From NCBI GenBank assembly GCA_023213395.1, contig CM041465.1, positions 230,027,741 to 230,091,740 on the forward strand: DNA of 64,000 nt, written 5' to 3'. Positions 44,187 to 54,360 of this stretch are shown piece after piece. Source of the DNA: Cycas panzhihuaensis (Eukaryota; Cycadophyta). Numbering within the stretch: position 1 is the first letter of the stretch; each line of letters begins with the position of its first letter. Below the pieces are notes generated by a model. That model saw only the letters and a program-made list of their open reading frames with translations, was not told where the DNA came from and ran no database searches. A program made the position numbers and the translations under genes.

Positions 44187-44771
44187 CCTCGCTGTCACTT
44201 CACCCACGCTCTGAAATGAGCCTAAACTACCATCTTAAGCTATTCCCATTTCTCCCAGCCACAGGTAGAATGGCAACTTAGGATGGCCTCCTCTTTTTCT
44301 TTCTGGTTCCTCCCGCGGAACCCATATTCCCATATCTTTTTGGGACTTTTTGTCTTCCTATTTGGGCATCCCCCAGTTAGGATAACGTTCTGGAGTATCG
44401 TTACTCCCCTCTCTCTTGCCTGGTATTTCCTTCACATATCCTGCTATGTTTTCCCATGGACATGTATGTCGCTCTATCTCTAACCCCACACGTGCCTATC
44501 ATCTCTACTCGCGGTGGTCGTGTGTGCTCCTGTTAGATATATAGCCATACATGGAAGGAAATACGTGCATCATACGACAAAGCATCTATAACATACATAA
44601 CAAAACATACATGTCATCTGCTACATATGATATACACATTATCTCACATCAAAATAGGGTACTAATTACCCCATATATATATATATATACAATCAAAATC
44701 ATATGTCACATCATACATATGGGAAGTCAGTGTCCTTGCAGGAGGGGTACAATCATATGACTCTATATATA
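44187..44771 (+). other. E sequence between pol and element D
   Basis: No coding on the plus strand. A TA-rich run (44673-44691) is present. On the minus strand this would be the downstream region of the antisense gene once D is removed. Confidence 0.5.
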
Positions 44772-45824
44772 TGATCCCAAAAGAGCTTAGTTGGTGAAGA
44801 AATCAATTATCAACCTTTCCTCCTTGAGATCCTGGTAGTTAGTGTAGAAAGCTCAATAACATCAAAACAACAATGAGCCCATGGAAGGAAAATTCTACAC
44901 CAAATCAATTATTCTTGACATTGATCCAAAAGTATGAGGAGTAATACTTTTATTAAACCATGAAAATATCCATTTAATGGTGGAGAAATCAACTAGCAAA
45001 AGAATGGTAAAATTACAAGGAGTAAATGTTACAATTATACCATAAGGGGGACTCAAACCCTCCAAATGCTTCTCCAAGGATACTTACCAAGTCAAGTCTC
45101 CAAGAACCACCTCTCCAACCTGTAGAAGGGCTCAATTTATAGAAAGAAACCTGAATTGCATGTTTAACAAGTGGCAATCATGCAAGTATAACCACTAACC
45201 ACCAGAATGCATGTTGTCTAAGTGGCCTTCATATAATTCTTAAAAAGTTATAGCTTTTAATAGATCTTAACATACTCCAATTTGGCTCAAATTTGGTAAA
45301 CGTATAGGAACACATGTCCCCTCATCTTCCTCAAATTTTTAGCTCATTTGGATGTCATTTGACTACATTTTTATTCATTTAACAATAATATGTATTTGCT
45401 GTTTTTCTACTGTCTAAGTGGCCTTCATGAAATTCTTAAAAGTTGCAGCTTGTAACTAACCTTAACGGACTCCAATTCAGCTCAAATTTGGTACACATAT
45501 AGGAACAATGTCTCCTCTACTTCCTCAAACTTTTAGCTTATTTGGATGTCATCTGCCCATATTTCTATTCATATAATAATAATATATATTTTCTATTTTT
45601 TCTGCTAGCTGTGGGATTAATTTTTATGCAAAGATAGGGCTTGAACTCTAACCAAATAATATTTTCTGAACCCCACCTTTTGTACACATCTAGTGGGATG
45701 TGTCTTATCCCTTTACACAAAATTTCATAGAATTTTGATACCATTTGGCCATATCTCGTTTAGTTATGCCAATGCCTAGCATTTTTTCGCATCCTGTAAA
45801 CATATGGTAGATCCTCCTGGATCA
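44772..45824 (-). repeat. 3' LTR of element D (1053 bp)
   Basis: It contains an internal 196-bp direct duplication (GTCTAAGTGGCCTTCAT at 45216 and 45412). The PPT AAGGAAGGGGGAGCCA (minus, 45840-45825) abuts it. Confidence 0.96.
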
Positions 45825-45849
45825 TGGCTCCCCCTTCCTTGGAAAATAG

Positions 45850-46310
45850 CCAACTCCTGTTTGGCTTAGAATTGGAGATGGGGGAAGTGTTGTTCTCCTT
45901 GTTGCCTACTAAACCACTTGGCCTTACTAGGCAATTTCCCTGCTACTCCAATCCTGAAAGATTCATGTGTCTTCTATCTTGTTTTGGTAGATTTTCTCTC
46001 CAAGATATAATCTTCCTTAAGAGGCTCCTCACTTTCCAAATACAAATCATCAACTGAAGGTAAAGTGAACTGGTCCTGTTCCTCATCTAGCATGGAGGGC
46101 TCAAAGAGCTTTAAGTATTCAGCATTTACTACTGAATATATTTGCATATAAGGTGGAAGATCGAGTTGGAAAGCATTGCAACCTACTTTTCTCAAAATCT
46201 TGAATGGTCCATACCTTATAGGTTTGAGTTTCTTACCTTCTCCTTTTAACCTCTCCTTGCTCAAGTATAACCATACTAAATCTCCTTCTTGGAAAGTACA
46301 CTCTTGCCTA
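45850..46310 (-). pseudogene. Integrase C-terminal region with chromodomain-like tail, element D
   Basis: In the open frame 46264-45974, KKLKPIRYGPFKILRKVGCN and YSVVNAEYLKLFEP form the integrase C-terminal barrel. The tail LKEDYILERKSTKTR then a stop, then ESFRIGVAGKLPSKAKW and HFPHLQF, occupies the place of a chromodomain, but with weak similarity. A frameshift at about 46290 separates it from the integrase core (46276-47091). Confidence 0.75.
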
Positions 46311-47190
46311 TGCTTGTCATGTCTTTCCTTGTACTTTGTTGAGTCCTTAGAAGTTGATCATGTACTTCTTTGTGGACTCTCTGGATCTTCTCCAAGTATC
46401 TTAAAGCCTTGTCATGCTCCTCCTTCTCTTTGACGGATCCTTCCTTAGCTTGCATGGAAAACTCTAAGTCAAATGGACTTTGAGGTAAGTATCCCAAACA
46501 AACTTTAAAAGGTACTTTAGAGTATGATGCATGCATTGCTCTATTAAAAGCAAATTGTAGAAAAGCCAATGATTCATCCCAAGTCTTTGGATGCTTGGAA
46601 TTGTATCCCCTCAATAGATGTACCAAAGTTCTGTTCACTACTTCGGTTTGTCCATCTGTTTGAGGATGGAAACTTGTACTCCTCTTCAATTTGGTATCCA
46701 TCATCTCCCATAGTGACTTCCAAAATGATGAAAGGAATCGAGTGTCCCGATCTGAAATGATGGAAGAAGGCAAGCCAAAATTCTTCCATACATGCTTGAA
46801 GAATAATTCAGCTGCTCCTGTACCTGTGATTGTCTTCTTACAAGGTATTAGACATATCATTTTACTAAACCTATCTACAACAACAAAGAGATAATCATGT
46901 CCCTTCCTAGTCATGGGAAGTCCTCCTGAAAAATCAATGGAGATACTTTCCCAAGGTCTAGTGGGAATAGGAAGTGGTGTATACAATCCTAATTTTCTAG
47001 AAGAAGGCTTAGAAGTATTACACATTGCACATCCTTTTACATATTTTTTTACATCATTTTGCATTTTTGGCCATACAACATATCTTCTCAAGTTTGCTAA
47101 AGTCTTCTCTATAACAAAGTGACTAGCTACTTTAGAAGTATGGGCTTCTCTAAGCCACTTGATCTTATCTCCTTTTGATGGAACATAGAG
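46276..47190 (-). pseudogene. Integrase of element D
   Basis: The open piece 47091-46276 (271 aa) is nearly a whole integrase. The zinc finger is complete when read from 47190 (HTSKVASHFV, then CAMC). The catalytic core shows D in SISIDFSGGLP, D in IISDRDTRFL and E in TDGQTEVVNRTL. A single stop near 47191 separates it from RNase H and a frameshift near 46290 from its C-terminus. The catalytic triad is intact. Confidence 0.93.
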
Positions 47191-47910
47191 CTACTTCCCT
47201 TTGAAAAGTAGACCATCCTTCCAAGCAAGCTGGGAAGGTCTTCCTTTCGCTAGGTTCTCTAATTCTTCCTTCAAAGCTTCATCTTCATGGTACAAGTCTT
47301 TGTACTCTTCATGATGCATTGGTTCCACCTGCAAACTCATAAGAGAACTACAAACAAAAGTAGAAGAAGAAGTGGAACAAGGTGGTCTAGATAACATATC
47401 AGCAATTTTGTTATTAGATCCCTTTTTGTACTTAATTACAATATTGAATTGTTGTAAATAACTCATCCACTTCATGTGTCTTACTTGCTGTTATTTACTT
47501 TGAATTTGTAAAAATTGAAGAGGCTTATGATCGGTATGAACTACAACCTCTTTTTCGAGCAAGTATGACCTCCAATGCTTGCATGCTTGATGAAGTACGA
47601 ACATTTCTCGATCATATGCTGGGTAGTTCTTTACTTGAGGGGTGAAGACTTCCGAATGGTAAGCAATAGGCTTCCCATCTTAAATAAGGATAGCTCCCAT
47701 CGCATTTCCACTTGCATCAGCTTCTACTTCAAAAGGCTTTTGCAAATTTGGCATTGCCAAAACTGGTGCTTCACAAATTTTCTTCTTTAAAAGAAGAAAG
47801 GCTTCTTCCTCCTTGGAACCCTAAGTAAACTTTCTACTAGATTTTGTCAATCCATGTAGAGGTGTTGCAACCTGTGAGAAATGAAGAATAAACTTTCTCA
47901 AGTATTGACA
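47191..47910 (-). pseudogene. RNase H and RT connection of element D
   Basis: Minus-strand reading from about 47820: EEAFLLLKKKICEAPVL, FEVEADASGNAMGAIL (first Asp), YDREMFVLHQACKHWRSYL (Glu), VVHTDHKPLQFLQ (Asp), then the open 47475-47191 with KKGSNNKIADMLSRPP (last Asp). Stops occur near 47821, 47680, 47491 and 47191. Confidence 0.9.
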
Positions 47911-50416
47911 AGCTCCTAAAAAACTTCTCACCTGTGATATTTGTTGGCCTAGGCCATTTGAGGATGGCTTGAGTCTTGAGTGGATCAATGCTCAACTTTC
48001 CTCCTCCAACCACAAAGCTTAAGAAGATCAAGTTCTCCTTGCCAAATTCACACTTCTTCACATTAAGCTTCAAATGATGCTTAGCCATAGTCTTTAAAAC
48101 TTCTTCTATGTGCTGCAAATGTTCCTCCCATGTGTTGCTGAAAATCAAAATGTCATCAAGATAGACAACAACAAAATTATCCAAGTAAGGCCTTAACATT
48201 TCATTCATTAGCCTCATGAATGTTGCAGGAGCATTACACAATTCGAAAGGCATAACCATCCATTCAAAGAGTCCTTGCTTTATTTTGAAGGCCATCTTCC
48301 ATGTGTCCTCCTCCTTGACCCTAACTTGGTGATAACCACTTTTTAAATCCAATTTAGTGAAATAACAAGCATGTTGAATTTGATCAAGCAAATCATCTAT
48401 ACGAGGCAAAGGGTACCGATTTTTAATTGTAATTTTATTCAAAGCACGAAAATCTATACATATTCTCCATCCTCCATCCTTCTTAGGCACCAAGACAATT
48501 GGTGACCCACAAGGTGAACATGAAGGTCTTATGACCCCTTGATCAAGCAACTCCTCAACTTGCCTTTTTATCTCATTATTCTCTACAATGGAGTGCCTAT
48601 ACAAAGCAACATTAGGTAATGGTGCATCTCCTATAAGAGTGATTTCATGCTCTATCTTTCTCTTTGGTGGAAGCCCATCAACATGTTGAAATAGAATATC
48701 ATACCTTGTCTTTAACTCCTCAATTTGTTGCATTTGTTTAGGTGATATAAGAAGAGTGTGAGTAGAAGGACCTTCTTCATCTCTTGGCTCTTCTTTTCTC
48801 CTTACCATTAAGATGACGAATTTACCACATGCATTGATCATCCTTTTTGCTTGAGTAGCTGAAATCAATGCTATCTTATCCAAGTGCTTCTTTGTGGCCT
48901 TTATGATGAAGCCCTTGTTATCCTTCATCAATCGATACTTTCTCTCCCTTCGATAGAAGAGTACATCTCGATCCCACAAGTAGGGACTTCCAAGCACAAC
49001 ATGACATACATCCAGTGGCACCACATCACATATTACTTCATCAACAAAATCATTAGTGATGGAAAATTTAAGTGTACATTGCTTTGATATTTGCATTTCC
49101 ACATCTTTATGGATCCAACCAAGAGGATATAGGTGAGGGTGAGGAGTAGTTACCAACCTAATGCTCTTTACCAAACTTTCTGAGATCAAATTCTTTTGGC
49201 TCCCTGGATCTATAATGGCACCAATCATACTATTTCTTACTTGAAGCTTCAAGTGAAATAGTTCCTCCCTTGTAGCATCATCTTCATAATTTGTAAGTAG
49301 AGTGACCTTCTCTTCTTCTCCTTCACTTTGAATCTCCACCTCAGAAAGTAATGCTTTCTCTTTTTCCTTCTTTCTTAATTCCATATCCTTGATATGCTTT
49401 GGTTTTAGTTCTGGATGCAACTTCCAATACTTTGCTGTAATATGACCACTAATATCACAATGCTCACAATAGTTAGAACTTTTAACAAAATTAGTTCTTT
49501 TCTTCTTTCCTTCTTGCCTTTTTGATGAGTGCAATTTAGGATTCTTTTCATACTTATTAGAAGTAAAAGTAGAATCTTTAGACATGAATGTAGATTTCTT
49601 ACTTTTACTTTCTATTGCCATAGCCATCCTACTTGCTTCTCCAATGGATTGAACCTTAAAAATCCTTAGTTCCTTCCTTATGTATTCATGTAATCCTCCA
49701 ATGAATTTCATAAGAGTGACATGTTCATCCATATTAATACCAAGTAGCATGCCATGCCTGAAAAATAAAGAAGTATACTCTTGGACACTTACACCTCTCC
49801 CTTGGCGTAAATATTGCCAAGTAACCCATTGGTCTTCCTCATGACCTATGGGGTAGAATTGTTTCTTTATTATTTTCTTAAAATCCCTCCATGAAAAAGA
49901 AGATACATCATGAGTCTTTAAATATGCATTCCACCATGTCAATGCATGTTTACACAACTTGAGCCTAGCAAATGAAAGCTTTTGAGCATTACTATAAGCA
50001 TAGATTGTGAAGTAGGTTTCAAGTTGATCCAACCAATGGTCCAACTTTTCAACATTTACCTCTCCATCATAAGTTGGAATATCCAACTTTGCGTCCACTT
50101 TGAAGGGTTGATGAGATGAAGTACCCTTACTTTCTTCAAAAGAGTGCTTTAAGGTCTCCTCCTCTTCCTCTTCATGGTCATGGTCATATGTGGATCCTCC
50201 TTTAAATTCCTTCTCTTTACCTTTTCCTTTGACTAGAGGTAGAAGGTGGGTCATCATTTGCATCAAGGCTTCTACGTTCTTCTCAAGCTTTTCAAATCTA
50301 ATTTCTCCATCTTCTTTTTCAGCCATGGTGCTTAGATTCTTTCTTTGTCTTCTTGGTGATTGTAATACAAGAAAGTCTTCACCTTTCTCTTTATATCCTT
50401 TCCTTGTTTGTACCAT
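47837..50416 (-). CDS. gag-protease-RT polyprotein of element D (859 aa, frame shifted at its end)
   Basis: The frame opens at 50416, about 25 bp from the PBS, and stays open for 859 codons. Roughly: residues 100-260 are gag (KLDIPTYDGEVNVEKLDHWL, HALTWWNAYL). Near 320 there is a zinc knuckle CEHCDISGHITAKYW whose last Cys is Tyr. Near 405 is the protease site IIDPGSQKNLIS, D-P-G-S in place of DSGS. From about 625 to 800 is RT, with WRICIDFRALN, FTKLDLKSGYHQ and VVVYLDDILIFS carrying the catalytic aspartates. The last about 30 residues differ from the family because of a frameshift near 47940. The RT looks catalytically plausible; the polyprotein as a whole is broken. Confidence 0.92.
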   Translation of the reverse strand: MVQTRKGYKEKGEDFLVLQSPRRQRKNLSTMAEKEDGEIRFEKLEKNVEALMQMMTHLLPLVKGKGKEKEFKGGSTYDHDHEEEEEETLKHSFEESKGTSSHQPFKVDAKLDIPTYDGEVNVEKLDHWLDQLETYFTIYAYSNAQKLSFARLKLCKHALTWWNAYLKTHDVSSFSWRDFKKIIKKQFYPIGHEEDQWVTWQYLRQGRGVSVQEYTSLFFRHGMLLGINMDEHVTLMKFIGGLHEYIRKELRIFKVQSIGEASRMAMAIESKSKKSTFMSKDSTFTSNKYEKNPKLHSSKRQEGKKKRTNFVKSSNYCEHCDISGHITAKYWKLHPELKPKHIKDMELRKKEKEKALLSEVEIQSEGEEEKVTLLTNYEDDATREELFHLKLQVRNSMIGAIIDPGSQKNLISESLVKSIRLVTTPHPHLYPLGWIHKDVEMQISKQCTLKFSITNDFVDEVICDVVPLDVCHVVLGSPYLWDRDVLFYRRERKYRLMKDNKGFIIKATKKHLDKIALISATQAKRMINACGKFVILMVRRKEEPRDEEGPSTHTLLISPKQMQQIEELKTRYDILFQHVDGLPPKRKIEHEITLIGDAPLPNVALYRHSIVENNEIKRQVEELLDQGVIRPSCSPCGSPIVLVPKKDGGWRICIDFRALNKITIKNRYPLPRIDDLLDQIQHACYFTKLDLKSGYHQVRVKEEDTWKMAFKIKQGLFEWMVMPFELCNAPATFMRLMNEMLRPYLDNFVVVYLDDILIFSNTWEEHLQHIEEVLKTMAKHHLKLNVKKCEFGKENLIFLSFVVGGGKLSIDPLKTQAILKWPRPTNITGEKFFRSLSILEKVYSSFLTGCNTSTWIDKI

Positions 50417-50441
50417 TCAAGTCCCTACAACAAAGATCAGA

Positions 50442-50454
50442 GGCTCTGATACCA
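50442..50454 (-). promoter_or_regulatory. Primer-binding site of element D
   Basis: TGGTATCAGAGCC on the minus strand, 5 bases from the LTR start at 50460. Confidence 0.93.
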
Positions 50455-50459
50455 AAATA

Positions 50460-51512
50460 TGATCCCAAAAGAGCTTAGTTGGTGAAGAAATCAATTATCA
50501 ACCTTTCCTCCTTGAGATCCTGGGAGTTAGTGTAGAAAGCTTAATAACATCAAAACAACAATGAGCCCATGAAAGGAAAATTCTATACCAAATCAATTAT
50601 TCTTGACATTGATCCAAAAGTATGAGGAGTAATACTTTTATTAAACCATGAAAATCTCCATTTAATGGTGGAGAAATCAACTAGCAAAAGAATAGTAAAA
50701 TTACAAGGAGAAATGTTACAATTATACCATAAGGGGGACTCAAACCCTCCAAATGCTTCTCCAAGGATGCTTCCCAAGTCAAGTCTCCAAGAACCACCTC
50801 TCCAACCTGTATAAGGGCTTAATTTATAGAAAGAAACCTGAATTGCATGTTTAACAAGTGGCAATCATGCAAGTATAACCACTAACCACCAGAATGCATG
50901 TTGTCCAAGTGGCCTTCATACAATTCTTAAACACTTTCAGCTTGTAACAGATCTTAACGTACTCTAATTTAGCTAAAATTTGGTACACATATAGGAACAC
51001 ATGTCCCCTCATCTTCCTCAAATTTTTAGCTCATTTGGATGTCATTTGGATACATTTTTATTCATTTAACAATAATATGTATTTGCTGTTTTTCTACTAT
51101 CCAAGTGGCCTTCATGCAATTCTTAAAAGTTGTGGCTTGTAACTAACCTTAACGGACTCCCATTTAGCTCAAATTTGGTACACATATAGGAACGCATGTC
51201 TCCTCCACTTCCTCAAAATTTTAGCTTATTTGGATGTTATTTGGCCATATTTGTATTCATATAATTATAATATATATTTTCTATTTTTTCTGCTAGCTGT
51301 GGGATTAATTTTTATCCAAAGACAAGGCTTGAACTCTAATCAAATGATATTTTCTGAACCCCACCTTTTGTACACATCTAGTGGGATGTGTCTTCTCCCT
51401 TTATACAAAATTTCATAGAATTTTGATACCATTTGGCCATATCTCTTTTAGTTATGCCAATGCCTAGCCTTTTTCCACATCCTGTAAACATATGGTAGAT
51501 CCTCCTGGATCA
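50460..51512 (-). repeat. 5' LTR of element D (1053 bp)
   Basis: It has the same length as the 3' LTR and the same 196-bp internal duplication (GTCCAAGTGG at 50903, ATCCAAGTGG at 51099). Confidence 0.96.
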
Positions 51513-51539
51513 ATATATGACCCCTTGGAGGCCCGTGCT

Positions 51540-53525
51540 TTCCCCTGCCAAAATCAAATACATATGTCCTACTCTACTGCTATCCCACTCCTGGGGCACC
51601 ATCTCCTGGTTGGTATGATCCCTCTCTTGGGGACCACATCCCTTTGAGGCTCCTCCTGGGCCTCCGTGAGCTCCCTGCCTTGCTCTCCTCGTCACGTGGC
51701 CATCTCGGGGTCGTCACTGCTATGTGGGTATATGTCCTGCTCCTGCTTGACCTTGATGCCACTTGGTCTACCAGCTAATCGTATCAAGCCTGGATATGAT
51801 CCCTCTCTCCCTCTACTCCTCGAAGTCTCTCTTCTATGCTCCGGAACCTCTCCTCCTTCCCACGGAGATGCTCCTCTAGGACCGCCAGTCAGACCATGCT
51901 CCCTATGTCTCCGCCTGCTCCTTCCTATGTCTCTAGAGCCTGTACGTGACTCTGCAGCGCATCTCGCTCATCCCTGGCCTCATCCAGCTCTCACTGTATC
52001 TGCCCCATGAACACTATATGCTCCTGGGACTTTGTAGCCCAGATATCTCTCACCTTCACCAACGGAACGAATGCTTCCATGTGGGTACCTACTGATCTAG
52101 GTGCATCCTCCGCCTGGATGGGTGACTGCCCCTTTGCATATACCTAAGGGAACATCTCCCTCACTATGGTATCTACCAACTGCCTGATCTCTGCGGTACC
52201 TGCAAATCTAACGTACCATATGTCAGTATATATCTAACAACATGCCAAAATAAAACCAAATCAAACTATCTATCTGGCTACCAAATGACCAAGGAAATAG
52301 TTAGGCATCACCTACTGTGGCTGCCAGCTCCTCCGCCCCTGTAGTAACCTCTCCTCCTGGCTCCCTGCCAGCTACTGATACCTCCTCCTCAGGTACCACC
52401 TCTGCCTGGGCCTCTCTTCTCACTGGGACTGGCTTTGCTATCGCCTCTCTAGATCTCCTCACGATCCGTAGCCTGTGGGCCCTCATCACTAGCCCCCTAC
52501 TCTCCTCTGTAGCCCCTGATGGGCCTGCCTCTCCTCCGGAAGTCCCGGATGGCCCCGTTGCTCCTCCTATTGTCCCTGAGGGACCTGCCTCTCCTGTAAG
52601 TTGTGATGGGCTGGCCCCATCTCCTCCATCTCTGTCATCATCATCGTCACCTGGGAGTACCCCTACTCTGCCTACCTCGTCATCACTATCCCACCTTACT
52701 ACCCTATACAGATATGCCACGTAATCTGTCATGGTAAGGAGGTCCAGCGATGTCGCCTCCACCGAGCCCCAGACATGGGCTTGGTCCTCTGTCCCCCTCA
52801 GTCTAGTCTACCACCTGTGGACCATCGGGGCCCACTCTGCAGTGGGGTGTGGTCCCCCTGTTGGTGCCACTGCTCTGAAATGATAAAAAAACTAGCAATG
52901 TAGCAACGTGTTGTATGAAAATCCTCCTCTGCCTATTGTCCTGATAGCGTCAAGCTGCGTGACGAGGTTCGCTGCTATCAGTGTAGCCTAATCCATCCTC
53001 TTGCTGGCCTCACAGTAGTGCACTGCATCCATCCATCCCCTAAGGATGTCCCTATAGTTCTGTTTCCAGGAAACCTAGAACATAATATACAACGTGATGA
53101 GTTTCCTCACCCAAGGAATCCTAGACATAACCATAGTTTGGAGAGGAACTCCTCTCCTCTCCCATCTATCCATCCCTGTAAAGAATACTACTGTCTCTCT
53201 ATGTGCTGCCTCATTGCTAGGTAGCACTCCCAGTGTTATCGGCCTCCGAGTCGCCAGTACTCCCAATATTCGCCAGATATCCCTTGGAATCACTGTCATA
53301 TCTTCCACCTAGGGTAGGTGGAAAACATACCTCCTCCTATCCCAGTGTGATATAATATCCACCAATAACCATTGGTTTGATGTAAACTGAGGTGTCTTCA
53401 GGGCCTTGAACTGGCTGCACCTCTGTAGGACCCCCTTGTCCTCTCTGGACATCATCTCAATATAGCTGAGCATCGCCATCCCTATGTTCTCACAGTTATC
53501 CACCGCGATAACAGCCTGTCCACAC
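51540..53525 (-). pseudogene. PMD-like antisense gene of element E
   Basis: On the strand opposite to E a long reading runs from about 53525 to 51540. Residues 1-64 (53503-53309) include NQWLLVDIISHWDRRRYVF. After a TAG in place of Trp come VEDMTVIPRDIWRILGVLAT (53308-53075), WVRKLITLYIM, and further EATSLDLLTMTDYVAYLYRV (52762-52301), then an acidic DDDDDR stretch and GP-S-G repeats. The N-terminal pattern fits the plant mobile domain. After a plausible 112-bp intron (52311-52200) the frame resumes TAEIRQLVDTIVREM and a charged, coiled-coil-like part (ELDEARDERDALQSHVQALE). About six stops make it a pseudogene. The role is unknown; it could aid the element or be a passenger. Confidence 0.7.
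52200..52311 (-). other. Predicted intron in the antisense gene
   Basis: Minus strand: exon ..CAGTAG, then GTGATGCCTAAC at 52311 and TTAGATTTGCAG ending at 52200. Joining restores the frame (ACA GTA GGT ACC GCA gives TVGTA) and removes an immediate stop (GDA, stop). It has GT-AG ends and 112 bp, a normal size for a plant intron. Confidence 0.6.
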
Positions 53526-53650
53526 CATAAAACCAGTCAAAATCAAGCCTATGTCAGTCCTCTATCTTCCTGGCTATCTCTCAGCTCTGTTTACTTGAGA
53601 TTTGGGGCCTCATGCCCCCCCATCTTCTTTTTTCTGCATATTTACCTTTG

Positions 53651-53760
53651 TACCGTGCTAAAATTTATGGTACCATAAAGTTTAGCTCAGGTCCTACGGC
53701 GATCGGGGCCTCGCGGTAAAGATCGTGGCACCGTGACCTTTGCCACAGTACGAACGGCAC
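53651..53760 (-). promoter_or_regulatory. 20-bp-spaced array upstream of E's antisense gene
   Basis: TACCGTGCTA, TACCATAAAG and the next GC-rich units begin at 53651, 53671, about 53691 and 53711; CACCGTG and TACGAACG follow at 53730 and 53750. It lies about 125-235 bp upstream of the antisense gene's first readable residues, as in element J, and matches the motif class of the E LTR promoter. The spacing is less regular than in J. Confidence 0.6.
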
Positions 53761-54360
53761 CCCCCCCAAAAGGGGAGGTTTCTGCCTCAAAATTTAAAAA
53801 GAATCTCTTAGGTAGACCCCGTAGGGCCCATCGGGACCAAGGCTCCCTAATGCCTAGGTCCCTCCTCTTTCTGGGTCCAATTCAGACTCTGAGAGGTCTC
53901 TATTTGCCTATATGGGGCACAAAAAACTACATAAAAAACAACAGAAATCACTCAATTCAAACTTTGAAATGGGATGAGTTTCATAGGATCCACTCACTGG
54001 ATCTGGTCTAGCTGTCTCCATCTCGCTTTATCAATCCCGTTGGCTCTCCCCGTGCTCTGATCCAACGGTTTGATCTCCCTCTGTATGCCTTCGAAGTCGG
54101 GCGGTGCTCCGCTGCATAAGGAAATGGCTCTGGTTTCTCACGAGAGCCAGTGAAAATGATTTTATTTTCTATTAAATTTTCTTATATAGGTAGAGCCGGT
54201 GAAAATGAATCCATTTTTCGTTGAATTTCCTTATATAGGCGGGGGCTCCGACGGGTACTACTTCCGTTTTTGCTCTCGCAACAGCTGTTGGGACCGTCCC
54301 ATTTCCCCAATCACTTTTGTCTTCTGGTCCTGCCTCCTGTTGCACTCCTTTAGTGCCCTT

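Larger units (their letters stand above)
44772..51512 (-). mobile_element. Element D: Ty3/gypsy element nested in E, TSD ATATA
   Basis: Two LTRs of exactly 1053 bp (44772-45824, 50460-51512) with TGATCC/GGATCA ends enclose a complete gag-PR-RT-RNase H-integrase order on the minus strand. ATATA is duplicated at 44767-44771 and 51513-51517. Few LTR differences are seen by eye. It is the youngest-looking and best-preserved element here. Confidence 0.97.

Noticed and set aside
51666-52010. Plus-strand 114-codon frame opposite the antisense gene
   Set aside because: The minus-strand reading has domain similarity, coiled-coil character and a matching intron; the plus frame has only high P/S/C content.
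52317-52724. Plus-strand 135-codon Ser/Pro-rich frame
   Set aside because: Mirror of the acidic/GPSG part of the antisense gene; no independent support.
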